This document shows, piece by piece, positions 1 through 6,897 of a stretch of 64,000 nucleotides of DNA. Origin of the DNA: an uncultured Collinsella sp. (lineage in GTDB: Bacteria; Actinomycetota; Coriobacteriia; Coriobacteriales; Coriobacteriaceae); the NCBI GenBank assembly GCA_958369225.1, contig CATXID010000008.1, positions 15,880 through 79,879 of the forward strand, read 5' to 3'. Numbering within the stretch: the first letter of the stretch is position 1; every line of letters begins with the position of its first letter. The notes beneath the pieces were generated by a model. It ran no database searches. It saw nothing but the letters and a program-made list of their open reading frames with translations, and was not told the DNA's origin. Position numbers and translations under genes: made by a program.

Positions 1-2
1 GT

Positions 3-1037
3 GAATATAAGGACGCCTTTATTAACGGGGCTATGCTCTCAATGGAAGATCCTACTCGCCAGTATGAGGATGTTTCATATGTGGACGCTTCTGGTATCTA
101 TCGTCGCGTAAAAGAAGATCTGAATGTTGGTAAGTTGTCCGATATTCTCGAAAACGAGCGCACGAGTGTCGAGGTTGATCAGGCTTACGGAGCTTGGTGG
201 TATAGCTGTATTCCGGTGAAGGCTATCGAAAAGAATGGCCTTCCCATGCCTTTCTTTATCCGCTGTGACGACGTTGAATTTGGTATGCGCAATAAGCCTG
301 TCTACATGACTATGAATTGCATTTGTGTGTGGCATGCAAGCTTTGAGGGCCGTTTCCGCGCTTCGGTTGATTGCTACCAGTACTTCCGGAACTTCTTTGC
401 TATGATTGCCCTTGATGATTGCGCTGATGAGAGGATGTTTGTCCTGCGTATCCAGCGAGGGGTGCGTCAAAAGTTGCGCGATATGGACTATCAGGCTGCC
501 GAGTTTATTCTTGATGGCTTTGAGGATTATCTTCGCGGCCCCGAGTATCTCCAGAAGCTTGATGGCGCCGCGACGATGATTGGCAAGGGCAAGCTAAACG
601 AGAAACTGATCCCTGTTTCCGAAATGGCCCCAGAGCTTCTTCGCAGGGCCGGCGTTACTGAGCAGGTGCTCGCCAACGTTAACTTCGAATCCCATTCTTC
701 GAAATTTATGAAGTATTGGAGATTCATTCCTTACGACAAGCATTATCTCCCCGATGCCCTGTTGCGCGGGAAGCCCGGCTATGTGGTCAAGAACGGCGGC
801 TGCACGCTTGAGGGCGGCTCGACGCGTTGCAAGACGCTGGTCTTTCTCGACCCGACTCGTGAGAAGGGGGCTGTTCGCACGATGGACCGAGCGAGGTTTA
901 AGACTATTCGTCGCAGAGAACATGAGCTGATGGCGCGCTATCGTAAAGAAGGCAAGATCGTCAGAGTGGCGTGGAAAGATGCTATGCCGTATATGACTTC
1001 TCGAGAGTTCTGGAAACAGTATTTAGGTCTTAAATAA
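3..1037 (+). CDS. GlfT2-like galactofuranosyltransferase, 5' end outside window
   Basis: The reading frame is open from the first complete codon of the window (position 3), so only the C-terminal part (about 344 residues) is present. The segment IRCDDVEFGMR followed about 20 residues later by WHASFEGR matches the catalytic DDxE-type block and the metal-binding His of GlfT2-like GT2 enzymes, which polymerise galactofuranose on a polyprenyl-linked acceptor at the inner face of the membrane. The all-helical and beta C-terminal extension is also typical of GlfT2. Together with the Wzm/Wzt exporter downstream it resembles the mycobacterial galactan synthesis and export arrangement. The donor sugar is inferred from family only. 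The stop codon lies inside a terminator stem shared with the convergent gene. Confidence 0.8.
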   Translation, partial: EYKDAFINGAMLSMEDPTRQYEDVSYVDASGIYRRVKEDLNVGKLSDILENERTSVEVDQAYGAWWYSCIPVKAIEKNGLPMPFFIRCDDVEFGMRNKPVYMTMNCICVWHASFEGRFRASVDCYQYFRNFFAMIALDDCADERMFVLRIQRGVRQKLRDMDYQAAEFILDGFEDYLRGPEYLQKLDGAATMIGKGKLNEKLIPVSEMAPELLRRAGVTEQVLANVNFESHSSKFMKYWRFIPYDKHYLPDALLRGKPGYVVKNGGCTLEGGSTRCKTLVFLDPTREKGAVRTMDRARFKTIRRREHELMARYRKEGKIVRVAWKDAMPYMTSREFWKQYLGLK

Positions 1038-1075
1038 GAAGAGGTCCGGATTAACTCCGGACCTCTTCTTATTTT
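1033..1075. terminator. Bidirectional rho-independent terminator
   Basis: An 18-bp perfect inverted repeat (1033-1050 with 1056-1073) closes a 5-nt TTAAC loop, flanked by A-rich and T-rich sequence on the two sides, so it can end transcription in both directions. The TAA stop codons of both convergent genes (1035-1037 on plus, 1069-1071 on minus) are built into the stem. Confidence 0.9.
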
Positions 1076-1998
1076 GAATAGGTTTTATAGGCTTGTAGCT
1101 CCCATTGTTTACGTTCCACTTTTGCAACCGAGTCGAGGATAAGCCCCGTTGCCAGACTTAGCCCGCATAGGAACATGAACGAGGCGGCGAGCATTGCGGT
1201 GGGGAAGCGGGGGACTAATCCGGTCTGGAAGTACTCTGCGACGATTGGTATACCGAGGGCGAGCCCTATGATGGCAAAGATGATCGCGATAAGACTGAAG
1301 AACTTGAGGGGACGATAGTCTTTAAAGAGTGTCCCGATCATTGCGATGACCTTGATGCCGTCGCTGACCGTGTTGAGTTTGGACTCGGAGCCGGCAGGGC
1401 GATCGCGATACTCCACCGGTACGTCTTGAATTCGCCAACGATGATCGACGGCGTGGATGGAGAGCTCGGTTTCAATCTGGAAGCCCTCACTCAAAACGGG
1501 GAAGGTCTTGACGAAGGGTTTGCTCATGGCTCGGTAGCCGGTCATCACATCATCAAAGCTGTAGCCGTAAATCCACTTGATCATGGCACGAACAAGGTTG
1601 TTGCCAAAGCCGTGAAAGGCTCGTTTATTCTCTTCGGCATAGGTGCCGTTTGACAAGCGGTCGCCAACGGTCATATCCGCTTCGCCGTTAAGGATGGGCT
1701 TGCAGAGTGATTTGGCGGCTTCGGCGGGGTATGTATCGTCGCCGTCGACCATCAAGTAGCATTCGGCATCGATGTCGCGGAACATTTGGCGGCACACGTT
1801 GCCTTTGCCCTGCCTAGGCTCGTGGCGCACCGTAGCCCCGTGCTGCTTGGCGACTTGCGAAGTGTCATCGGACGAGTTGTTGTCGTAAACATAGACAGTT
1901 GCGCCGGGCAGCTCTCGATGAAAATCGTCGACAACCTTGCCAATCGTCAGCGCTTCGTTGTAACAGGGGATAATGACGGCGGTATTCGAATAGTCCAT
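1069..1998 (-). CDS. Membrane-anchored GT2 glycosyltransferase (DPM1/polyprenyl-phosphate type)
   Basis: This 309-residue protein begins with a GT-A fold: VIIPCYNEALTIG at the nucleotide-binding strand and DGDDTYPAEA with the DxD metal motif near residue 85. The order fits dolichol-phosphate mannosyltransferase-like enzymes, which move a sugar from a nucleotide donor to a polyprenyl phosphate on the cytoplasmic side. Two hydrophobic helices near residues 233-257 and 268-292 anchor it in the membrane. The start is set by a strong AAAGGAGGT ribosome site just upstream. It faces away from the exporter operon and probably belongs to the same cell-surface glycan locus. The exact sugar cannot be told from the sequence. 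Confidence 0.85.
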   Translation of the reverse strand: MDYSNTAVIIPCYNEALTIGKVVDDFHRELPGATVYVYDNNSSDDTSQVAKQHGATVRHEPRQGKGNVCRQMFRDIDAECYLMVDGDDTYPAEAAKSLCKPILNGEADMTVGDRLSNGTYAEENKRAFHGFGNNLVRAMIKWIYGYSFDDVMTGYRAMSKPFVKTFPVLSEGFQIETELSIHAVDHRWRIQDVPVEYRDRPAGSESKLNTVSDGIKVIAMIGTLFKDYRPLKFFSLIAIIFAIIGLALGIPIVAEYFQTGLVPRFPTAMLAASFMFLCGLSLATGLILDSVAKVERKQWELQAYKTYSK

Positions 1999-2031
1999 GT
2001 AGGACCTCCTTTAATGACTCATCTGGTCGAA

Positions 2032-2060
2032 AGTATACCTATCGCCCGCCCCTTTGATTA
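2032..2060 (-). promoter_or_regulatory. Candidate promoter of the minus-strand glycosyltransferase
   Basis: On the minus strand TATACT (2032-2037) is a good -10 box, with a weak TAATCA -35 box (2055-2060) at 17-bp spacing. It lies about 30 bp upstream of the Shine-Dalgarno of the gene ending at 1069. Confidence 0.45.
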
Positions 2061-2116
2061 GATATGGGTTAGTTCTCCAGATTTGTTGCGGTGAGCTATC
2101 GTCTACGTTGGAGGGC

Positions 2117-2122
2117 TATACT
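2117..2122 (+). promoter_or_regulatory. Candidate -10 box for the ABC exporter operon
   Basis: TATACT lies 37 bp upstream of the GTG start of the permease gene. No good -35 box is visible at 16-18 bp, so the call rests on the -10 box and its position only. Confidence 0.35.
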
Positions 2123-2159
2123 TTCCACTGTTATGTTTTACGAGACAAGGAGATGGTCC

Positions 2160-3005
2160 GTGGCTGACAATGTAGAGAGTCAGAAAGCGGTGGTTAAATC
2201 GGCCTCTCACGCTAAAAATGATTATGAGAAGGATAAATATATCCTTAGGCAGCTGGTTACCAAGGATTTTAAGATTAAGTATCGTCGCAGCGTTTTGGGC
2301 GTAGCTTGGTCCGTGCTCAATCCTTTGTTGATGATGATTGTCATGTCAATTGTGTTTTCGACAATCTTTGCCCAAGGTCGCAATGGCTCCGTTACGCCTG
2401 AGATGTATCCACTTTATTTGATTGTCGGTAATGTGACGTTTTCTGTTATGTCCGAATCGACTAATCAGGCGCTGATGTCCATCATTTTGGCTTCCTCGCT
2501 GTTGAAGAAGGTCAAGGTGCACCGTTGGGTCTTCCCAGTGCAGAAGGTGCTGTTCTCGCTCGTTAACTTCGCCTTCTCTTTGGTTGCTGTCGCCTTGGTC
2601 ATGTTCTGGTTCCATGTGGTTCCCACCTGGCATTTAATCCTGTTGCCGGTTTGCCTCCTTTTGCTCATGTGCTTTTGCATGGGTTTGGGTTTGATGCTTT
2701 CGGCACTGGCGGTCTTCTTCCGCGATGTTATGCATCTGTGGAGCGTTGTCATTACTGCCTGGATGTATCTGACGCCGATTTTCTGGACGACTGACTTCAT
2801 TGGTCAAATGGCTCGCTGGATTCAGGTGCTTGTTGTGGTGAATCCCATGTACAACTACCTGCAGTTTATGCGTGATATTTTCCTGTTCAACACTGTGCCC
2901 TCTGCGCTTACGCTTGGCCTGTGTGTTGCTTGGGCTGTTATTGCCCTTGCTGCTGGCTATACCGTGTTCCACAAGACCGAGCACAAGTTTATTCTTTACA
3001 TCTAA
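2160..3005 (+). CDS. wzm: ABC-2 type polysaccharide exporter permease (Wzm/TagG family)
   Basis: The protein (281 residues from the chosen start) has the layout of an ABC-2 export permease: a cytoplasmic N-terminus ending in KDFKIKYRRSVLGVAWSVLNPL, the classic amphipathic entry motif of Wzm/TagG proteins, then six hydrophobic segments. With the ATPase downstream it forms a channel that exports undecaprenyl-linked polysaccharide or teichoic acid. GTG at 2160 is preferred over upstream in-frame starts because AAGGAG (2147-2152) sits 7 nt before it. The next gene's ribosome site overlaps this stop codon, so the two are translationally linked. The substrate may be the polymer made by the GlfT2-like enzyme upstream (inference). 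Confidence 0.88.
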   Translation: MADNVESQKAVVKSASHAKNDYEKDKYILRQLVTKDFKIKYRRSVLGVAWSVLNPLLMMIVMSIVFSTIFAQGRNGSVTPEMYPLYLIVGNVTFSVMSESTNQALMSIILASSLLKKVKVHRWVFPVQKVLFSLVNFAFSLVAVALVMFWFHVVPTWHLILLPVCLLLLMCFCMGLGLMLSALAVFFRDVMHLWSVVITAWMYLTPIFWTTDFIGQMARWIQVLVVVNPMYNYLQFMRDIFLFNTVPSALTLGLCVAWAVIALAAGYTVFHKTEHKFILYI

Positions 3006-3017
3006 GGAGTGCTGTTC

Positions 3018-3785
3018 ATGACTGAATCTGCTATTGATTACAGCAAGCAGCCCCTTGCTGTCGAGGTTAAAGACGTCACCATGATCTTTAACATGGCGTC
3101 TGAGTCGCTTACAAACCTCAAGGAGTACTTTATTAAGCTCGCAAAGCACGAGCTGTTCTTTGAGGAGTTCCGTGCGCTTAAGCACATTTCGTTTGAGGTG
3201 CATCGCGGCGAGGTCGTTGGCCTTGTTGGCACTAACGGTTCCGGTAAGTCTACGATGCTCAAGATTATCGCTGGCGTTTTGGAGCCCAGCGAAGGCGAGG
3301 TTAAGGTCCACGGCAATATCGCGCCACTGATTGAGCTCGGTGCCGGCTTTGACCCGGAGCTTACCGCGCGTGAGAATATCTATCTGAACGGTGCGCTACT
3401 TGGCTATACCAAGGAGTTTATTGACGCGAGCTTTGACGAGATCATTGAGTTTGCTGAGCTTAAAGACTTTGTTGACATGCCCTTGAAGAATTTCTCTTCG
3501 GGTATGGTTGCGCGCATTGCCTTTGCTATCGCCACGATTACCGAGCCTGATATCCTAATCGTCGATGAGACACTTTCTGTTGGCGATGTCTTTTTCCAGC
3601 AGAAGTGCGAGCGCCGCATTCAGCACTTTATCGAGAGTGGCGACGTCACGGTCTTGTTCGTTTCTCACTCCATGGAGCAGGTTGAGCGTATTTGCCAGCG
3701 TGCTGTATGGATCGAGAAGGGCGACCTGCGCATGGATGGACCCGTGAACGAGGTCTGCAAGGCATACCATGACCAGTTCAAGTAG
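3018..3785 (+). CDS. wzt: ABC-type polysaccharide exporter ATPase (Wzt/TagH family)
   Basis: This is a 255-residue nucleotide-binding domain with Walker A GTNGSGKST (residues 71-79), an NFSSGM signature near residue 158 and Walker B DILIVDE near residue 180. The long N-terminal stretch before the first strand (LTNLKEYFIKL) is usual for polysaccharide-export ATPases. It ends right after the ATPase fold, so it lacks the C-terminal carbohydrate-binding domain of O9a-type Wzt and resembles short Wzt or the mycobacterial galactan exporter. ATG at 3018 is chosen because AAGGAG (3004-3009) lies 8 nt upstream; it overlaps the permease stop codon. It powers the Wzm channel at the membrane. Confidence 0.9.
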   Translation: MTESAIDYSKQPLAVEVKDVTMIFNMASESLTNLKEYFIKLAKHELFFEEFRALKHISFEVHRGEVVGLVGTNGSGKSTMLKIIAGVLEPSEGEVKVHGNIAPLIELGAGFDPELTARENIYLNGALLGYTKEFIDASFDEIIEFAELKDFVDMPLKNFSSGMVARIAFAIATITEPDILIVDETLSVGDVFFQQKCERRIQHFIESGDVTVLFVSHSMEQVERICQRAVWIEKGDLRMDGPVNEVCKAYHDQFK

Positions 3786-3839
3786 GTTATAATTTATTGG
3801 CCGTGCGAACTTGTACCCGCTTGGACGTGCGGCTTTTAT

Positions 3840-3916
3840 GCTCCATTAGCTCAGTTGGATAGAGCAGGGGACTTCTAATCCCAAGGTCGACGGTTCGAAT
3901 CCGCCATGGAGCACCA
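3840..3916 (+). tRNA. tRNA-Arg (anticodon TCT)
   Basis: The cloverleaf has a perfect 7-bp acceptor stem (GCTCCAT/ATGGAGC), a D stem GCTC/GAGC, anticodon loop CTTCTAA giving anticodon TCT, a T loop TTCGAAT and an encoded CCA end. Single mismatches are seen in the anticodon and T stems. It immediately precedes the defence island; no second copy of its 3' end was found in the window to mark an attachment site. Confidence 0.95.
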
Positions 3917-3928
3917 TATGAGTTTTAG

Positions 3929-3962
3929 AGACCCGGTATTAATGCCGGGTCTTTGCTTTTTG
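3929..3962 (+). terminator. Terminator after tRNA-Arg
   Basis: AGACCCGG (3929-3936) pairs with CCGGGTCT (3945-3952), followed by a T-rich stretch. Confidence 0.85.
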
Positions 3963-3993
3963 AGACATAAAGACATGCTATTGTTTAAAGACG

Positions 3994-4004
3994 GGCTGTA
4001 AGAC
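3994..4004 (+). repeat. 11-bp direct repeat, left copy
   Basis: GGCTGTAAGAC occurs here and again at 6661-6671 in the same orientation, bracketing the ptuAB genes and the transposase remnant. A near copy followed by ATG, as here, lies inside the remnant at 6379-6392. It may be part of an IS end or a recombination scar. The rest of 3963-4153 shows no gene. Confidence 0.4.
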
Positions 4005-4153
4005 ATGGGGCAGATGCGAAAGGCTTCATCTCTCGCCCATTATTCTCTGCATAATTAAAGTCTGAAGTGGTTGGCTATATAATGCTGCTAACTGAGAATT
4101 GCGGCACGATTTTCAACTCGATTGGCTACTAGCATAAATCACGGGAGGCTATC

Positions 4154-5449
4154 GTGAGCTTCGCTAACGCTGCGTTGCAAATTAAGAAACTGAAGATAAC
4201 CAACTTCCGTAAGTTCGAATCATATTCAATTGAATTCGATCGTCAGCTCACCGTATTGGTCGGTGACAACGGTACGGGTAAAAGCACGCTTATCGATGCA
4301 ACCAGCGTTGCGCTGGGGACGTTGTTTCTGAAAATTGAGTACGCCGAAGCTCCGGGCATAGTTCCTGGTGATTCTCGTGGAGCGGTTATCAAACAGGGCG
4401 ACATGTTCGACGTTCAGTCTCAGTACCCAGTGTCGGTTGAAGCGTCGGGTATTGCGCTGGGGGAAGAGATTGGCTGGCTGCGCTCGCTGAAGAGTGCTAA
4501 GGGGCGTACCACGCAAGCCGATGCCGGACGCATGATTGCAGCCGGCAATCGCCTGCAAGAGCTTGTCGGTAAGGGCAACGAAGTCATTCTGCCCGTTCTT
4601 GCCCGCTACGGGACTGATCGGCTATGGAAGCAAACGGCGTCAAAAGATAAAGCAACGCCCAATAGAACGCGCGGTTACGAGGGTGCTCTGCGGGCTTCTG
4701 CGAATGAAGCCCGTATGAATGCGTGGTTTAAGTCTCAGTCGATTTGGGAGTGGCAAAATAAGCGAGAGAGCGCATTATTCACCGCGGTCAAGAAGGCGCT
4801 CGCGTCTTGCTTTGATGCCGCTGTGTCAACCAGGGGCGCCATGGTCGACTATGACGCCGAGCTTAACCAGCTTGTATTTACATACGCCACTGCAGACGGT
4901 GTTTATCACCGCGATAGAATGCACTCTATGAGCGATGGCTATCGTGGAACGTTGAGCCTTTTCGCGGACATCGCGTACCGCATGGCAACGCTTAATCCGG
5001 CTTTGGGCTCTAATGTGCTCGAGACGCCTGGCGTTGTTATGATCGATGAGATCGACCTTCATTTGCATCCCCGCTGGCAAGCGCGGATTCTCGAAGACCT
5101 TGTTCGCATATTTCCTAACGTTCAATTTATAGTTACAACGCATTCGCCTGTTGTGGTTGCATCGGTGCCCCGTGGTAACATTCGCATTCTTGGTGAGGAC
5201 ACTGCAACGGTGCCTGCCATGGAGACGCGTGGACGCGATGCCGGGGATATTCTCAACACAGTTCTGGGAGCATTCTCTCGACCTGAAGAGGCGGCTCGAT
5301 TGTTCGATTTATTCAATTGCGCCGTTGATGAAGAGCGCTTTGGCGACGCCAGGCTTGCGCTCCAAAAGCTTGAGGAGTTTGTGGGCATTGATGATCCCGA
5401 CGTTGTTGCCGCCAAGACGACCCTTGAGCTTGAGGAGTTGCTGTCGTGA
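4154..5449 (+). CDS. ptuA: Septu anti-phage ATPase PtuA
   Basis: The 431-residue protein is an SMC/OLD-like AAA ATPase: IKKLKITNFRKFESYSIEF at the N-terminus, Walker A GDNGTGKST (37-45), a helical insertion, Walker B MIDEIDLHLHP with D298/E299, and the switch His in TTHSP (H330). This architecture and the adjacent HNH gene identify PtuA of the Septu defence system, where the ATPase senses infection and controls the nuclease PtuB. The same pair is the effector of retron Ec78, but no reverse transcriptase is nearby. GTG 4154 has GGGAGG (4143-4148) 5 nt upstream. Base composition is more A/T-rich than the pel cluster, which fits transfer. ptuB overlaps its stop codon. Confidence 0.85.
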   Translation: MSFANAALQIKKLKITNFRKFESYSIEFDRQLTVLVGDNGTGKSTLIDATSVALGTLFLKIEYAEAPGIVPGDSRGAVIKQGDMFDVQSQYPVSVEASGIALGEEIGWLRSLKSAKGRTTQADAGRMIAAGNRLQELVGKGNEVILPVLARYGTDRLWKQTASKDKATPNRTRGYEGALRASANEARMNAWFKSQSIWEWQNKRESALFTAVKKALASCFDAAVSTRGAMVDYDAELNQLVFTYATADGVYHRDRMHSMSDGYRGTLSLFADIAYRMATLNPALGSNVLETPGVVMIDEIDLHLHPRWQARILEDLVRIFPNVQFIVTTHSPVVVASVPRGNIRILGEDTATVPAMETRGRDAGDILNTVLGAFSRPEEAARLFDLFNCAVDEERFGDARLALQKLEEFVGIDDPDVVAAKTTLELEELLS

Positions 5450-6129
5450 TTCCGATCGTTAAGGGAAAAGAGCCTGCGGCGCTTACCAAGGCCAAGAGGG
5501 CCATACGCAACACCCCCGATACGACGTTTAATTACACAGCGTTGCGCGGAGAGAGCAAGCGAGAAGTTCTGGAGGCCTTGCTTGCAGAGCAGGGCCATCT
5601 CTGCGCTTATTGCACGTGCAGGATCGGCGTTGGTGATCGTCTGGCTACGATTGAGCATTTGATTCCACAAAATCCTGAGGATTCTGCTCCGGATGGCGAG
5701 TTGAGTCTGGATTATCACAACCTAGTTGCCGTTTGTGACGGACGTGGTGGGGCAACGTGTGACAAGCGACGTGGCAACGAGCCCCTTACGGTTGATCCGA
5801 CCAAGCCTTATACGCTTGATAGCATTTTCTATCATCGCGACGGGCGTATTGATGCTGCTGATGGAAGCGTACGGCGAGACCTTGAGGTTACGCTCGGGCT
5901 TAACGCGTCGGGTACCAACTTGTGCGGTAATCGTTCCAAAACTATGGAAGCAATTGAAAAATCTATCGATCGAGCTATCAAGCGAAGGGGTGCTGAGGGC
6001 AACAGAGCGGTAAAGAAGGCCATTTGTGCAAAGGTCCTCAAGCTGTTTGAAAATCAGGTGGATATGAAAGAAGAGTATTTGGGTGCCAAGTTGTATAAGG
6101 CGCGCAAACTCTTCTCAAAGTTTGCTTAG
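5446..6129 (+). CDS. ptuB: Septu HNH endonuclease PtuB
   Basis: This 227-residue protein fits the TIGR02646/PtuB HNH nuclease family. CAYC (C53, C56) and C97/C105 give a zinc-binding frame, EHLIPQ holds the first catalytic His (E70-H71), and LDYHNL supplies Asn92 of the HNH fold. It is expected to cut DNA or RNA when released by PtuA during phage infection. The GTG start overlaps the ptuA stop as GTGA, so the two are translationally coupled and made in fixed ratio. The gene ends at 6129, exactly where the minus-strand transposase remnant becomes recognisable. Length and motifs look intact, so the system is probably functional. Confidence 0.85.
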   Translation: MIPIVKGKEPAALTKAKRAIRNTPDTTFNYTALRGESKREVLEALLAEQGHLCAYCTCRIGVGDRLATIEHLIPQNPEDSAPDGELSLDYHNLVAVCDGRGGATCDKRRGNEPLTVDPTKPYTLDSIFYHRDGRIDAADGSVRRDLEVTLGLNASGTNLCGNRSKTMEAIEKSIDRAIKRRGAEGNRAVKKAICAKVLKLFENQVDMKEEYLGAKLYKARKLFSKFA

Positions 6130-6350
6130 TGTTCTTTTGCTGCTGCGGTGGTGAATGGCTTGCGCCTGACAGCGCGCCGCCCAACCGCGCCAGCGATGCC
6201 GTCGAGGGAATGCGTGCATCACCCTCGATCCGCGCTCTATCTCGCGGTTCGTCCGCTCCTGGTCGTTGTTGGTGTACAGGCACTTCGTGTGCGACGGCGG
6301 GAATCTAGGTATGCCAGGGAATCCCGCTCGGCCTCCTTGAGGATCGCCGC
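6117..6350 (-). pseudogene. IS256-family (Mutator) transposase remnant, frameshifted
   Basis: The minus strand encodes the conserved C-terminal end of IS256-type transposases in two frames. One frame gives KEAERDSLAYLD and the next, after a frameshift near 6298, gives CLYTNNDQERTNREIER followed by a degenerate VMHAFPRR. These match the family pattern in which YLdFP is followed by lrTnN-ERlNrEikRR-vFP. The frame runs into the 3' end of ptuB before meeting a stop. No N-terminal DDE domain or complete inverted-repeat pair is left, so the element is dead. It indicates past transposition beside the defence genes. Confidence 0.7.
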
Positions 6351-6605
6351 CGTCCTTAGGCAGCGCCCGTTCAGTACAGGCTGCAAGACATGTGTTGTAT
6401 GGCAGTCACGGTGGCGGCGTAGCGCCCGCGTAACGCCCGTGAGTCGATTCTGCCCACTCGGCGCCTGGGCTGCCAGAGCCCCGCTTATCCCGGACTTGTT
6501 CGCCGGAAGCTCGGCATCAGCTTGTTGATGTTCACTAAGAAGTGGTCCGAGTGATCACTGGGAAATGAGTACCGTAAGCACGAAAAATTGAGCAGTTTAA
6601 GTAAG
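6351..6605. other. Gene-poor stretch with probable decayed IS sequence
   Basis: No intact gene is visible. The sequence continues the GC-rich character of the transposase remnant to about 6535 but I cannot recognise further protein motifs in any frame. A near copy of the GGCTGTAAGAC repeat, with C for T, lies at 6379-6389. Confidence 0.4.
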
Positions 6606-6639
6606 AGGGCCGCGCCCCGGGGACCGGGGGCGCGGCCCT
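6606..6639 (+). terminator. Strong GC-rich hairpin closing the island
   Basis: AGGGCCGCGCCCC (6606-6618) and its perfect complement (6627-6639) form a 13-bp stem with an 8-nt loop. There is no clean T-tract, only GTCATTCTATT, so it may be a terminator or a structural repeat. Confidence 0.5.
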
Positions 6640-6660
6640 GTCATTCTATTGCTTTAGATT

Positions 6661-6671
6661 GGCTGTAAGAC
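6661..6671 (+). repeat. 11-bp direct repeat, right copy
   Basis: GGCTGTAAGAC, the same 11-mer as at 3994-4004. From here to the pelD promoter (6672-6830) I see no gene. No c-di-GMP riboswitch core could be recognised by eye. Confidence 0.4.
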
Positions 6672-6834
6672 GCGGGGGTGATTTGCAGCCTATTTGCTTT
6701 TGAAGGCAAATAACGCCTTACGCCCCAGAGTTCCATAGGCTTGAGGGGATTGCAGCCTTGGGTGCATCTCTCTTGTGCTCACCCCATCCTCTGAAAAAGT
6801 TCTTAAGTCAGCCTTAAAGGTGCTCTGGCTCGCG

Positions 6835-6865
6835 TTGACAGCGTACAATACGCATGTTTGACTAT
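6835..6865 (+). promoter_or_regulatory. Candidate promoter of the pel operon
   Basis: A consensus -35 box TTGACA (6835-6840) is followed by TACAAT (6844-6849), too close to pair with it, and by GACTAT (6860-6865) at 19-bp spacing. Either TACAAT acts as an extended -10 box on its own, as before thyA, or TTGACA works with GACTAT. The region lies 33-63 bp before the pelD start. Confidence 0.4.
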
Positions 6866-6897
6866 GACAAATGTGGAATTAAGGGGAGGGGTGCGCT

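Noticed and set aside
3917..4153. Retron RNA or reverse transcriptase linked to ptuAB
   Set aside because: The gap is only about 200 bp, no reverse transcriptase frame is present, and no msr/msd-type paired repeat was seen.
6640..6897. c-di-GMP riboswitch before pelD
   Set aside because: Control by c-di-GMP is expected at PelD itself, and no GEMM-type core could be recognised by eye.
3840..6897. attL/attR from integration into tRNA-Arg
   Set aside because: No second copy of the tRNA 3' end was found downstream, and no integrase gene lies in the island.
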